The translations under genes were made by a program, and so were the position numbers. From positions 13,330 to 77,329 of the forward strand of contig JAVBQY010000004.1 of assembly GCA_031548545.1 (NCBI GenBank): 64,000 bases of DNA, written 5' to 3'. The DNA comes from UBA932 sp031548545 (GTDB lineage: Bacteria; Bacteroidota; Bacteroidia; Bacteroidales; UBA932). Every line of letters starts with the position of its first letter. Within the stretch, counting starts at the first letter, position 1. Below are positions 43,793 to 51,305 of the stretch, piece by piece. Below the pieces are notes generated by a model, which was not told the origin of the DNA, made no database searches, and saw nothing but the letters and a program-made list of their open reading frames with translations.

Positions 43793-44650
43793 ATGTCGAC
43801 AACACTTCATCTCTATGTAGAAACCGATGCTTCCGCAGGTTTTTGTTTTGGTGTTATTAATGCCATTAACAAGGCGGAGGAAGCCTTGTCCGATAAGACA
43901 GAAGAGCTGTATTGCTTAGGCGAGGTGGTCCATAACGAAGAGGAGAACCGTCGTTTGAAGGACCTGGGCCTGCAGACGATTCAGCGTAATGACCTGTTGC
44001 ACCTGCGCAATAAACGCATTTTATTCCGCGCCCATGGGGAGCCGCCTGCCAGTTATGAGGCGGTGAAAGAAAACGGCAATACGGTGATTGACGCTACCTG
44101 TCCTATTGTGAAAGGCCTGCAGAAGCAAATTGAGCGGTCTTACAGTTCAGGAGAGCGCATTTATCTCTATGGCAAGGCGACCCATCCGGAGGTAATCGGC
44201 ATAGCCGGTTACATCAATAATGACCTGGTTGTCTTTAATGACCTTGAAGAGCTGGACCTCGATGAGTTGCCGGAGAAGATCACCTTGTACAGCCAGACGA
44301 CCCAGTCTATAGACAAGTACCAACAGATTATAGACACCTTGATCCGCTTGGGCATAACGGTGAATGTAAAAAACACCATCTGCCGTTCTGTGGCCCACCG
44401 GAAACCCATGTTACAGGAGTTTTGCCGGCGGTTTGACAAGGTCGTCTTTGTGGCAGGACAAAATTCATCCAACGGAAAATTTCTTTACCAGGTGTGCAAA
44501 GACGCCAATGCCAATGCGTATTTTATCAGTAAGCCGGAGGAGATAGATGCAGCCTGGTTCGCGCCGCAAGAGCGGATAGGTATCAGCGGCGCCACCTCTA
44601 CGCCCTTATGGCTGCTGGCGGAAGTTAAAAAGCATTTGGAGAATTTGTAA
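43793..44650 (+). CDS. ispH: 4-hydroxy-3-methylbut-2-enyl diphosphate reductase
   Basis: IspH makes IPP and DMAPP in the last MEP step with a [4Fe-4S] cluster. The 285-residue protein has three cluster cysteines: SAGFCFGV, IDATCPIV and NTICRSV, plus VVHNEE and FRAHGEPP. It complements ispG at 22 kb. Its 3' end (44624-44650) is repeated at 45150-45176 with a gene remnant between. Confidence 0.96.
   Translation: MSTTLHLYVETDASAGFCFGVINAINKAEEALSDKTEELYCLGEVVHNEEENRRLKDLGLQTIQRNDLLHLRNKRILFRAHGEPPASYEAVKENGNTVIDATCPIVKGLQKQIERSYSSGERIYLYGKATHPEVIGIAGYINNDLVVFNDLEELDLDELPEKITLYSQTTQSIDKYQQIIDTLIRLGITVNVKNTICRSVAHRKPMLQEFCRRFDKVVFVAGQNSSNGKFLYQVCKDANANAYFISKPEEIDAAWFAPQERIGISGATSTPLWLLAEVKKHLENL
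44624..44650 (+). repeat. 27-bp direct repeat, left copy (3' end of ispH)
   Basis: This copy encodes the last codons of ispH (VKKHLENL and stop). It matches 45150-45176 at 23 of 27 positions, including an identical 16-base run TTTGGAGAATTTGTAA. All four differences are A or G here against G or A there. Confidence 0.9.
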
Positions 44651-44658
44651 TCTCTGCT

Positions 44659-44666
44659 TACTTTTG
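44659..44666 (+). promoter_or_regulatory. Possible -7 motif within the inserted segment
   Basis: TACTTTTG fits TAnnTTTG, nine bases after the ispH stop and before the remnant frame. It may be a leftover promoter or chance. Confidence 0.3.
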
Positions 44667-44909
44667 TACAAAGTATAAATCCGCCACGTTTTTATAAGTG
44701 AGCTGTTGAAACAAGATATTTCTTTGCCCAGAAATCCGGTCTTGGTAAAACTTTTTCGTTGTGCCAAATTGGCCGAGAATGCAGGTTATGGCTTTGATAA
44801 AATGCTTAGCTGGAAAAAAGAAACAAACCGGGAGGTGCTTTTTGATTCCGATATTATTGGCTCTACGGTTACATTTATGCTAAAAAATGAAATACAGCCT
44901 CAGGAATCA

Positions 44910-44933
44910 GGTGGTCAAATAGGTGGTCAAATA
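44910..44933 (+). repeat. 12-bp in-frame tandem repeat encoding GGQI (two units)
   Basis: GGTGGTCAAATA occurs twice in direct succession in the linker before the winged helix of the remnant. It has the same unit length and position as the QQEL repeat in the intact regulator at 8809-8889. Confidence 0.9.
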
Positions 44934-45149
44934 GTCTATAAAAACAATAATAATCAGAAGAATAGTATAAAGTTATCTGAAACACAATATTTAATTATTG
45001 AAGAGATCAGAAAGAATCCTAAAATCTCCAGAAAAGAGTTGTCGGGAATATTAAGTATGAACCCCTCTGCAATACAAAAACATTTGAATAAGTTGCAGGA
45101 GATGAGTATGATTGCAAGAAAAGGGAAAACAAGATCCGCAATATGGTTG

Positions 45150-45176
45150 ATTAGAAGGCGTTTGGAGAATTTGTAA
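45150..45176 (+). repeat. 27-bp direct repeat, right copy
   Basis: Right partner of 44624-44650. It encodes the end of the remnant on the plus strand and, read leftward, the last residues (TNSPNAF and stop) of the phosphoesterase gene. Three of its four differences from the left copy are third-position, synonymous changes in that leftward frame. Confidence 0.9.
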
Positions 45177-46080
45177 GCGAAATTATAGCCACCGGGAAGT
45201 CTTTAAACTGTCCGAATTCCTGTAGTGTAAAACCCCGCGCCTGCACTTTTAATGCATTGCCCTGGCGGATAACTTCCAGGTAGAAATAGCGTGGTTTTTG
45301 CTCTTCCGGCAAGATATCGGTAAAATCCCGTTTCCCTTCTTTCTTGAAAGGTTGCCAGAGTCCGCCGCCGCCGCCGATAACCATGAATTTTTTATGATAG
45401 ATATCAAACACCTCCAGGTGGTGAGAGTGTCCGCTGAGAAATAATACGGCTTTCCGGGTGTTGATGTAAGCCGGCACGTACTGCTGCTGCACTTCTTTTG
45501 ATGGACTGACCACATTGCTGTTGGTGTAGGGCGAATGGTGGCAGGCTACAATAATAAATTTTATGCCCGGTTCCCGGTTCAACGAGTCCATACAATGTTC
45601 ATACCAGGTTTGTTGGGCCTTGCTTTTAAGCTTGCCGATTTTGGAAAAATTAGAGTTGAAAATTACTACCGCCATAGAGTCCTGCACCACATAATAACCG
45701 GTGTCGGGTATTTGGGGGAACCGTTGCCGGAAATTTTTCTCGCCGGCCCCCTGAGTCATCAGGTACTCGTGGTTGCCATAGGTCGGATATACAGGAGTGG
45801 CGACTGCCTGTATTTCCTCTATAAAACGGTCGATGCGCGTCCAGTCGCTACTGCTACTCCCATTGGCCACCATGTCGCCGAGGTGAAACACCGTGTGGTG
45901 AGGCCTGCGTGCCAGGTCTGTGAGCAAACTGTCTGCCCCCTCCTTGTTGCGGTCGGTTTTCAGCAATATGGTTTCCACTTTCATGGGTTCCTGGGTATCA
46001 CTGATAAATGCGAGATGCTGGGCCTGGGCGCTCAGATGGCTTATTGTGCAAAAGCAGAGGCTGATAAATAAATGTTTCAT
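45151..46080 (-). CDS. Secreted calcineurin-like metallophosphoesterase
   Basis: The 309-residue protein has a signal peptide (ending ISHLSAQA) and the phosphoesterase metal motifs: FISDTQ, HLGDMVANG, YGNHEY, CHHSPY and SGHSHH. The substrate is unknown; related Bacteroidota proteins resemble acid phosphatases. The last seven or eight codons lie in the right copy of the ispH-derived repeat. The ATG is five bases after a TATCTTTG motif, so its mRNA is probably leaderless. It is transcribed away from the membrane phosphoesterase gene. Confidence 0.87.
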   Translation of the reverse strand: MKHLFISLCFCTISHLSAQAQHLAFISDTQEPMKVETILLKTDRNKEGADSLLTDLARRPHHTVFHLGDMVANGSSSSDWTRIDRFIEEIQAVATPVYPTYGNHEYLMTQGAGEKNFRQRFPQIPDTGYYVVQDSMAVVIFNSNFSKIGKLKSKAQQTWYEHCMDSLNREPGIKFIIVACHHSPYTNSNVVSPSKEVQQQYVPAYINTRKAVLFLSGHSHHLEVFDIYHKKFMVIGGGGGLWQPFKKEGKRDFTDILPEEQKPRYFYLEVIRQGNALKVQARGFTLQEFGQFKDFPVAIISLTNSPNAF

Positions 46081-46085
46081 GTATA

Positions 46086-46093
46086 CAAAGATA
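46086..46093 (-). promoter_or_regulatory. -7 promoter motif for the secreted phosphoesterase
   Basis: CAAAGATA reads TATCTTTG leftward and ends five bases before the ATG. Only five bases separate it from the rightward motif at 46099. Confidence 0.6.
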
Positions 46094-46098
46094 AGTAT

Positions 46099-46106
46099 TA
46101 TCTTCG
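46099..46106 (+). promoter_or_regulatory. -7 promoter motif (TTCG variant) for the membrane phosphoesterase
   Basis: TATCTTCG, a one-base variant of TAnnTTTG, ends 29 bases before the GTG at 46136. The same variant precedes the TM2 gene. Confidence 0.5.
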
Positions 46107-46135
46107 CAACCTATTTCAAACTTATCAAAAATATT

Positions 46136-47308
46136 GTGAAGGCTTCATTTATTATGTTTTTTCTACTCGTTTTATTGGTATACGGGAGCATTAATGCTTA
46201 TATTTTCCTGCGCGGATGGCAGGCGCTCGGATGGATGGGAAACGGTCGGTGGATACTGTTGGCGGTTTTCTCCCTGATTGCGCTTTCTTTTATTTTGCTT
46301 ATGTTGCTTAAAAGGAATTATGACGGACCCTGGCTGGACCTGGCCTGGCCGCTGGCATCGCGTTGGGCCGCTGCAGTGCTTTACCTGCTGATGGCGCTAT
46401 TGGTCATAGATCTTGTACGCCTGCTGTGCGGCGCTTTGTGGACGAGTCCCGCCCATCTTCTGGGCTCCGGCTATGAGGGGGCGAAGACCATACTGCTTTG
46501 CGTGCTTACGGGAGGCATGGCGGTTCTGCTCGCCATTGGCTATTTTAACGCCGTGTATCCGGAGGTCAAAGTGCAGGAGTTGACGATCCATAAGTCTGCC
46601 GCTGGTCGTGATTCGTTGAACGTGGTGCTGGTGAGTGATCTGCACCTGGGCCTTTCCAACGGCCGGCAGGAACTTTCACGCTGGGTGAAAGCCATCAACG
46701 CGCAACAACCCGATATGGTATTGATTGCCGGAGATATGTTTGATGATAACCCGGCGCCGGTGGAGCGGAAAAAGCTGGGTGAAATACTGGAAGACATCAA
46801 GGCGCCCCTGGGGGTGTATTTCGCGCAAGGAAATCATGACGGGTATGGAGACTTCACTCGGGCCTGCCGCTATCTGGAGGCGCACGGCATAAAGGTATTG
46901 ACGGATACGGCGCTCTTGATAGAAAATAGTTTTTATGTGGTAGGGCGGTTGGACCGTAGCGCCGGGATGGGCATGGCCCTCAATAAAGGCCGTAAAAGCG
47001 TGGAAGAATTAACGGCCGGACTGGATAAAAGCAAGGCAGTTATTCTGTTGGACCACCAGCCGTATGAGCTGGAAAAGGCCGCTGCCGCCGGAGTTGACCT
47101 GCAGGTGAGCGGGCATACGCACCATGGGCAGATCTGGCCCTTTAACCTGATCACCCAAAGGATGTACGAAAAAGACTATGGCTACCTGCAGAAGGGAAAT
47201 AGTCATTTTTATATATCAGAGGGGCTTGGGAGCTGGGGTCCCCCGGTTCGTATCGCCACGCGTTCGGAAATTGTGCTCCTGAAAGTAAAATTTATGCCTG
47301 AAAAGTAG
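46136..47308 (+). CDS. Membrane-anchored metallophosphoesterase, YkuE/YaeI type
   Basis: The protein (about 390 residues) has four N-terminal membrane helices (within residues 5-145) and a phosphoesterase domain with LVSDLHLG, IAGDMFDDN, QGNHDGY, LDHQPYE and SGHTHHGQIWPFN. YaeI/YkuE-like proteins hydrolyse phospholipid-type or nucleotide substrates. The start is uncertain: GTG 46136 fits the promoter at 46099, and ATG 46154 is an alternative. The open frame continues upstream over the divergent gene, but that part would precede the promoter. Confidence 0.85.
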   Translation: MKASFIMFFLLVLLVYGSINAYIFLRGWQALGWMGNGRWILLAVFSLIALSFILLMLLKRNYDGPWLDLAWPLASRWAAAVLYLLMALLVIDLVRLLCGALWTSPAHLLGSGYEGAKTILLCVLTGGMAVLLAIGYFNAVYPEVKVQELTIHKSAAGRDSLNVVLVSDLHLGLSNGRQELSRWVKAINAQQPDMVLIAGDMFDDNPAPVERKKLGEILEDIKAPLGVYFAQGNHDGYGDFTRACRYLEAHGIKVLTDTALLIENSFYVVGRLDRSAGMGMALNKGRKSVEELTAGLDKSKAVILLDHQPYELEKAAAAGVDLQVSGHTHHGQIWPFNLITQRMYEKDYGYLQKGNSHFYISEGLGSWGPPVRIATRSEIVLLKVKFMPEK

Positions 47309-47328
47309 TTGGGCCCGGAATTTTTCTT

Positions 47329-47336
47329 TATCTTCG
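47329..47336 (+). promoter_or_regulatory. -7 promoter motif (TTCG variant) for the TM2 gene
   Basis: TATCTTCG lies 23 bases before the TM2 ATG. Confidence 0.45.
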
Positions 47337-47359
47337 CTTAAACTTAAAACCAAATCTTT

Positions 47360-47698
47360 ATGGAAGTTTCAAAAGTAGACCTGTTTATCGGAACAATGGG
47401 CAATAAGTTTCCCGAAGACAAAATGATGCTGTTGCGCGAGCAGTTGTTGAATATGCCTGATGAAAGATTCACCATGATACAAATTGCTCCGTATAAGGAT
47501 CCGACGACATTATTGTTATTCTCCATATTCCTGGGGGTATACGGTGTTGATCGCTTTCTGCTTGGTGAAACCGGATTAGGTGTTCTGAAGCTGTTGACCT
47601 GCGGTGGATTAGGTGTCTGGACGATTGTAGACTGGTTTTTGATTATAGGTAAAACAAAAGAGTGGAATTATCAAAAATTCTGTCAGTTGGCTTACTAA
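47360..47698 (+). CDS. TM2 domain-containing membrane protein
   Basis: The 112-residue protein has a charged N-terminal half and a TM2 domain: a first membrane helix with FLGVYGVDRFLLGETGLGVLKL (the G-x-D-R-F turn) and a second helix GGLGVWTIVDWFLI. TM2 proteins are widespread and of unknown function. It opens a set with the DUF2752 and M48 genes, 40 bases before the next start. Confidence 0.85.
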   Translation: MEVSKVDLFIGTMGNKFPEDKMMLLREQLLNMPDERFTMIQIAPYKDPTTLLLFSIFLGVYGVDRFLLGETGLGVLKLLTCGGLGVWTIVDWFLIIGKTKEWNYQKFCQLAY

Positions 47699-47738
47699 AC
47701 AATACTTCCGTCTTTCCATTGCCGGCAAGTACCGCCTG

Positions 47739-48098
47739 ATGCTTTGCGGAATCATTGGCGGTTATTGTTTCATTGCCTTGTCTGATCATTGGGGCAGTCA
47801 ACATAGCCTGTGCCTCTTTAAAAATTGTACGGGTATTCCTTGTCCGGGCTGTGGCATGGGGCGGGCAAGTTTGTTGCTCTTCCACGGCCGTTTTTATGAT
47901 GCTATGATGATGCATCCGCTGGCTTTTCCGTTTTTACTTTTTGCCATAGTGTCGGTAGTGTGGATCGTGAGTGATCTGATCCGCCGCCGTACCGGATTTT
48001 ACCGGTTGATATCACGTCCCCTGCCGGGGATCTTTGTTTTTGTTTTGCTGGCTGTGATCGCAGCAAACTGGATATGGAGTATACTTAAAGGGCTGTAA
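47739..48098 (+). CDS. DUF2752 family membrane protein
   Basis: The 119-residue protein has three membrane segments and the family motif FKNCTGIPCPGCGMGRA with three close cysteines, followed by HPLAFPF. DUF2752 has no known function. It commonly neighbours TM2 genes in Bacteroidota, as here. The frame is open further upstream without a usable start codon, so ATG 47739 is used. The M48 gene starts after one base. Confidence 0.82.
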   Translation: MLCGIIGGYCFIALSDHWGSQHSLCLFKNCTGIPCPGCGMGRASLLLFHGRFYDAMMMHPLAFPFLLFAIVSVVWIVSDLIRRRTGFYRLISRPLPGIFVFVLLAVIAANWIWSILKGL

Positions 48099-48099
48099 A

Positions 48100-49122
48100 A
48101 TGAAAGATAGAGTTTATCAGGGTCTGTATACGGACCATTCAGCGTCAAGAACTTTCCGCTGTGAAGTTGCTTTTGAGGCGGTGGGGATAAGCATCCGGGA
48201 TTTGGAGTCCGGCGGCGGCGATACTTTTTGGCCCGTGGAGGAAATATGGACCGATACGGTGCATGGCAGCGGATTGTGCATACTTTACCGGGGCGAGCGT
48301 CCGCCGCAGGTATTGAAGATCTATGCGAAAAATATCCACCGTATTGTGGCCCGGCAGTACAAGGGGCGTGACTTTGTACAGGATCACAAGGATTATTATA
48401 TCAATTTTTCACGGGTAACAGGACTCTGTGCGACATTGGCTATTATAGCGGCCATTGTTTATTTTTGGGTATTGCCTCCGGTAGCCGAATATGCTTCCGG
48501 CTATATTCCGCAGGGGACGGAAGAAAAGTTGGGTGATTATTACCTGGATTATCTGACCCGGGGAGCATGTTTAGATAGCGCGAAAACAACCTGTGTGCGG
48601 AATTTTTTCGATAGCCTGGCCTGGCATAAAAATTATGGATATAAGATAGTCGTCCTGCAGTCGGAGACTGTGAATGCCCTGGCATTGCCCGGCGGAAGGA
48701 TGATTATTTACAGTGGCTTGCTGGACAGTTTGGGCAGCCGCGAAGAACTGGCGGCCCTCCTGGCCCATGAATCCGCCCATGTGGAGTTGAAGCATTGCAC
48801 CAGGAGCCTTTGCCGTGCACTGTCATACGCCGTTTTATTGGCCGGCCTGACCGGCGATGCCAATAGCGTATTTACCGTACTGGCGCATAATGCCGACATG
48901 TTAAACAGCTTGTCTTATTCGCGCAAGATAGAGGAACACGCCGACATGCAGGGGTTGCTGATGTTGGAAGAAGCCGGAATAGCCCCCCAGGCCATGCTGG
49001 ATTTGATTTCCAGGCTGGAAAGCCTGAACCGGCCCGGCTGGTTGGATCAATACGACTTCATCAGCAGCCATCCGGCGCTGGAAAAACGGAAAGAATATAT
49101 ACAGGAGTATCTGCTAAAATAA
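48100..49122 (+). CDS. M48 family metallopeptidase
   Basis: The 340-residue protein has a cytoplasmic beta-rich N-terminal part, one membrane helix (about 108-130) and an M48 peptidase domain with the zinc motif LLAHESAHVELKH and a downstream Glu in EEHADMQGL. It resembles membrane-anchored M48 proteases of the YcaL/BepA group facing the periplasm. It is one base behind the DUF2752 gene, and so is translationally coupled. Substrate unknown. Confidence 0.87.
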   Translation: MKDRVYQGLYTDHSASRTFRCEVAFEAVGISIRDLESGGGDTFWPVEEIWTDTVHGSGLCILYRGERPPQVLKIYAKNIHRIVARQYKGRDFVQDHKDYYINFSRVTGLCATLAIIAAIVYFWVLPPVAEYASGYIPQGTEEKLGDYYLDYLTRGACLDSAKTTCVRNFFDSLAWHKNYGYKIVVLQSETVNALALPGGRMIIYSGLLDSLGSREELAALLAHESAHVELKHCTRSLCRALSYAVLLAGLTGDANSVFTVLAHNADMLNSLSYSRKIEEHADMQGLLMLEEAGIAPQAMLDLISRLESLNRPGWLDQYDFISSHPALEKRKEYIQEYLLK

Positions 49123-49147
49123 GCAATTCCCTCTACCGGAAAGAAGG

Positions 49148-49981
49148 CTATATTTTAGTGATGATTTCCGTGAACAGCATGCTCATGGTTTGGGCCGCTC
49201 TGTTGGCCGCTTCCATCACATCTTCATGGTTGTTCTGGAAATCATCCGATGTTTCTTTATCCAGGTCATGTGCTTCATTGGTGATGACAGACATGCCGAA
49301 GACCCGTACGCCGCAATGGCGGGCTACAATTACTTCGGGGATGGTTGACATCCCTACGGCATCGGCTCCTGTGCTTTTGAAAAAGGCATATTCAGCCGGC
49401 GTTTCATAAGTAGGGCCGGTACCGGCAATGTAAATACCCTTTTGCAGTTTGATATTTTTTTCGGCAGCAATACTTTCTGCCAGCTTAATCAGTTCAAGGT
49501 CATAGGGGCGGGTCATGTCCGGGAAACGCGGTCCCATTTCATCAATGTTCTTACCGATGAGCGGATTGGGCAGGAGGTTGATATGATCGCGGATGATCAT
49601 CAGGTTGCCTACACGAAAAGCAGGATTCATTCCGCCGGCGGCATTGGATACAAAGAGCGCTTTTACTTTTAAATAGCATAATACACGTATGGGAAAGACC
49701 ACCTGTTCCATAGTGTAGCCTTCATAATAGTGAAAACGGCCCTGCATGGCAATGACTTTCTTGCCGCCCAGGGTGCCGAAAATCAGGTTGCCCTTGTGGC
49801 CTATAGCGGTTGACTGTACAAAGTTCGGGACTTCGGTATAAGGAATGACCACCGGGTTTTCAATCTTGTCGGCTAATTGCCCCAGGCCGCTGCCCAGCAC
49901 AATGGCGACATCGGGAGCGGCGCCTGTTCTGTTGAGTATAAAATCAGCGGTTTCTTTGAATTGTATTACACGAGGATCCAT
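49148..49981 (-). CDS. Purine nucleoside phosphorylase
   Basis: The 277-residue enzyme has the trimeric PNP motifs GSGLGQLAD, HKGNLIFG, MQGRFHYYEGYTMEQVVFPIRV, SNAAGGMNP and GPTYETPAEYAFF. It cleaves inosine/guanosine-type nucleosides with phosphate. It follows the MtaD-like deaminase gene by 67 bases, so deamination and phosphorolysis of nucleosides could be consecutive steps. Confidence 0.94.
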   Translation of the reverse strand: MDPRVIQFKETADFILNRTGAAPDVAIVLGSGLGQLADKIENPVVIPYTEVPNFVQSTAIGHKGNLIFGTLGGKKVIAMQGRFHYYEGYTMEQVVFPIRVLCYLKVKALFVSNAAGGMNPAFRVGNLMIIRDHINLLPNPLIGKNIDEMGPRFPDMTRPYDLELIKLAESIAAEKNIKLQKGIYIAGTGPTYETPAEYAFFKSTGADAVGMSTIPEVIVARHCGVRVFGMSVITNEAHDLDKETSDDFQNNHEDVMEAANRAAQTMSMLFTEIITKI

Positions 49982-50048
49982 AGGAATAAAAATTAAAAAT
50001 TGAGCACCGAACGACGCGGGTTCACGAGCTGTGAGTAATTAAAATGAA

Positions 50049-51305
50049 TTAGCGTTGCATTAAATCACAGGCTATAGCGGAGGCTTTGGCCAGGATTTCT
50101 TCTTCGCCGGGTACATGCTTGTTTTGCATGAGTAAGCGGCCGTCGCAGATAACCGTATCTATACAACTGCCGTTGGCGGCATATACCAGATTGGATATAA
50201 AATTGAAATTAGGCGTAAAAGCCGGCATCTTGAGATCTACCAGGCAAAGGTCGGCCAGGTAGCCTTCCGCTATCTTTCCGGCATGAATACCGACGGTTTT
50301 AGCACCGCCCAGGGTGGCGCACTCAAACGCTTCGGGGGCGGGCATGGCGGTAGGATCGAAGCGCCATGCTTTCTGCAGGAGTGAGGCGACCTTTGTGGCC
50401 TCCACCATATCAAGGTTGTTCGAGGAGGCGCAGCCGTCTGTTCCCAACGCTACCGTTACACCGGCGGCTTTCAGTTCTTCATATTTAAACTGGAAGCCGG
50501 AGGCCAATTTCAGGTTGGAGTTGGGATTATGTACCACCTTTACATCATGGTCGGCCAGCATGCTGATCTCTTCTTCATCCAGCCATATACAGTGGGCTAT
50601 CATCAGGTTGGGGAAAAGCATGCCTATCTTGTTGAGGTAACGCACGGGAGAGCAGCCGAACTGTTTTACGGCGTTATCATATTCCGTTTTGGTTTCGGCC
50701 ACATGCAGGTGCACGCGCAGGTCGTTGTCATTGGCAAAGTCGCGGGTCCATTGCAGCAGGCCGGCGGAGACGGTATAAGCGGCATGGGGGCCGGGTGCAA
50801 AGCGGATACGCGGGTTATATTGCTTGGAACTTTCAAACCATTGCAGGACCTGAGCCTTGGTGTTTGCTGTATTGTTGGCGTCGAAATGGTCGAACATGGT
50901 AACCGACAACAGGGCGCGGAGACCCATTTCTTCTACGGCTCTGGCATTACCGTTGAAGTGGGTGTACATATCACTGAAGCAGGTCGTGCCGGTTTTGATC
51001 ATTTCCAGGCAGGCCAGCTTGGTGCCCCAGTATACATCTTCTTCCGTGATGTGCGCCTCGTAGGGCCATATCTTCTCATGCAGCCATTGCTCAAGCGGCA
51101 TATCATCACCCCATCCGCGGGCCAGGCTCATAGCGGCATGGGTATGTCCGTTAACGAAACCGGGGATGACCGCTTTGCCTTCGCCGTTAATAACGGTGCC
51201 GGCTGTAAGGGGCAAATGCCGGCCTATCCGGCTAATGAGGTTTCCTTCAATCAGGATATCAACAGACTCATTGTGCAGGCTTGCGTTTTTTATCAGGATG
51301 CTCAT
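50049..51305 (-). CDS. Amidohydrolase, MtaD/SsnA-like deaminase
   Basis: The 418-residue protein has the metal motif GFVNGHTHAAMSLARGWGDDMPLEQWL, a second His motif (HLHVAETKTEYD), HCIWLDEEE and the metal Asp in LGTDGCASSNNLDM. This is the 5'-methylthioadenosine/S-adenosylhomocysteine deaminase group; guanine-type or other substrates are possible. Its ATG overlaps the stop of the GH16-like gene (ATGA). Confidence 0.88.
   Translation of the reverse strand: MSILIKNASLHNESVDILIEGNLISRIGRHLPLTAGTVINGEGKAVIPGFVNGHTHAAMSLARGWGDDMPLEQWLHEKIWPYEAHITEEDVYWGTKLACLEMIKTGTTCFSDMYTHFNGNARAVEEMGLRALLSVTMFDHFDANNTANTKAQVLQWFESSKQYNPRIRFAPGPHAAYTVSAGLLQWTRDFANDNDLRVHLHVAETKTEYDNAVKQFGCSPVRYLNKIGMLFPNLMIAHCIWLDEEEISMLADHDVKVVHNPNSNLKLASGFQFKYEELKAAGVTVALGTDGCASSNNLDMVEATKVASLLQKAWRFDPTAMPAPEAFECATLGGAKTVGIHAGKIAEGYLADLCLVDLKMPAFTPNFNFISNLVYAANGSCIDTVICDGRLLMQNKHVPGEEEILAKASAIACDLMQR

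Larger units (their letters stand above)
44679..45176 (+). pseudogene. Remnant of an AlbA/divergent-AAA-4 regulator (C-terminal part only)
   Basis: The frame is open from 44679, with only a TTG (44706) as a possible start. It starts inside the HATPase_c_4 region (ELLKQDISLPRNPVLVKLFRCAKLAENAGYGFDKM); the AlbA domain and most of the ATPase region are missing. A GGQIGGQI linker repeat and a winged helix (SRKELSGILSMNPSAIQKHLNKL) follow, ending ...IWLIRRRLENL. The last codons are the duplicated ispH end, so its own terminus was replaced. It is AT-rich. I read it as a broken, probably inserted, gene fragment; a short expressed DNA-binding protein cannot be excluded. Confidence 0.8.

Noticed and set aside
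45920..46135. Upstream extension of the membrane phosphoesterase frame
   Set aside because: It overlaps the divergent phosphoesterase gene and would precede the promoter at 46099; the residues have no membrane-protein or domain character.
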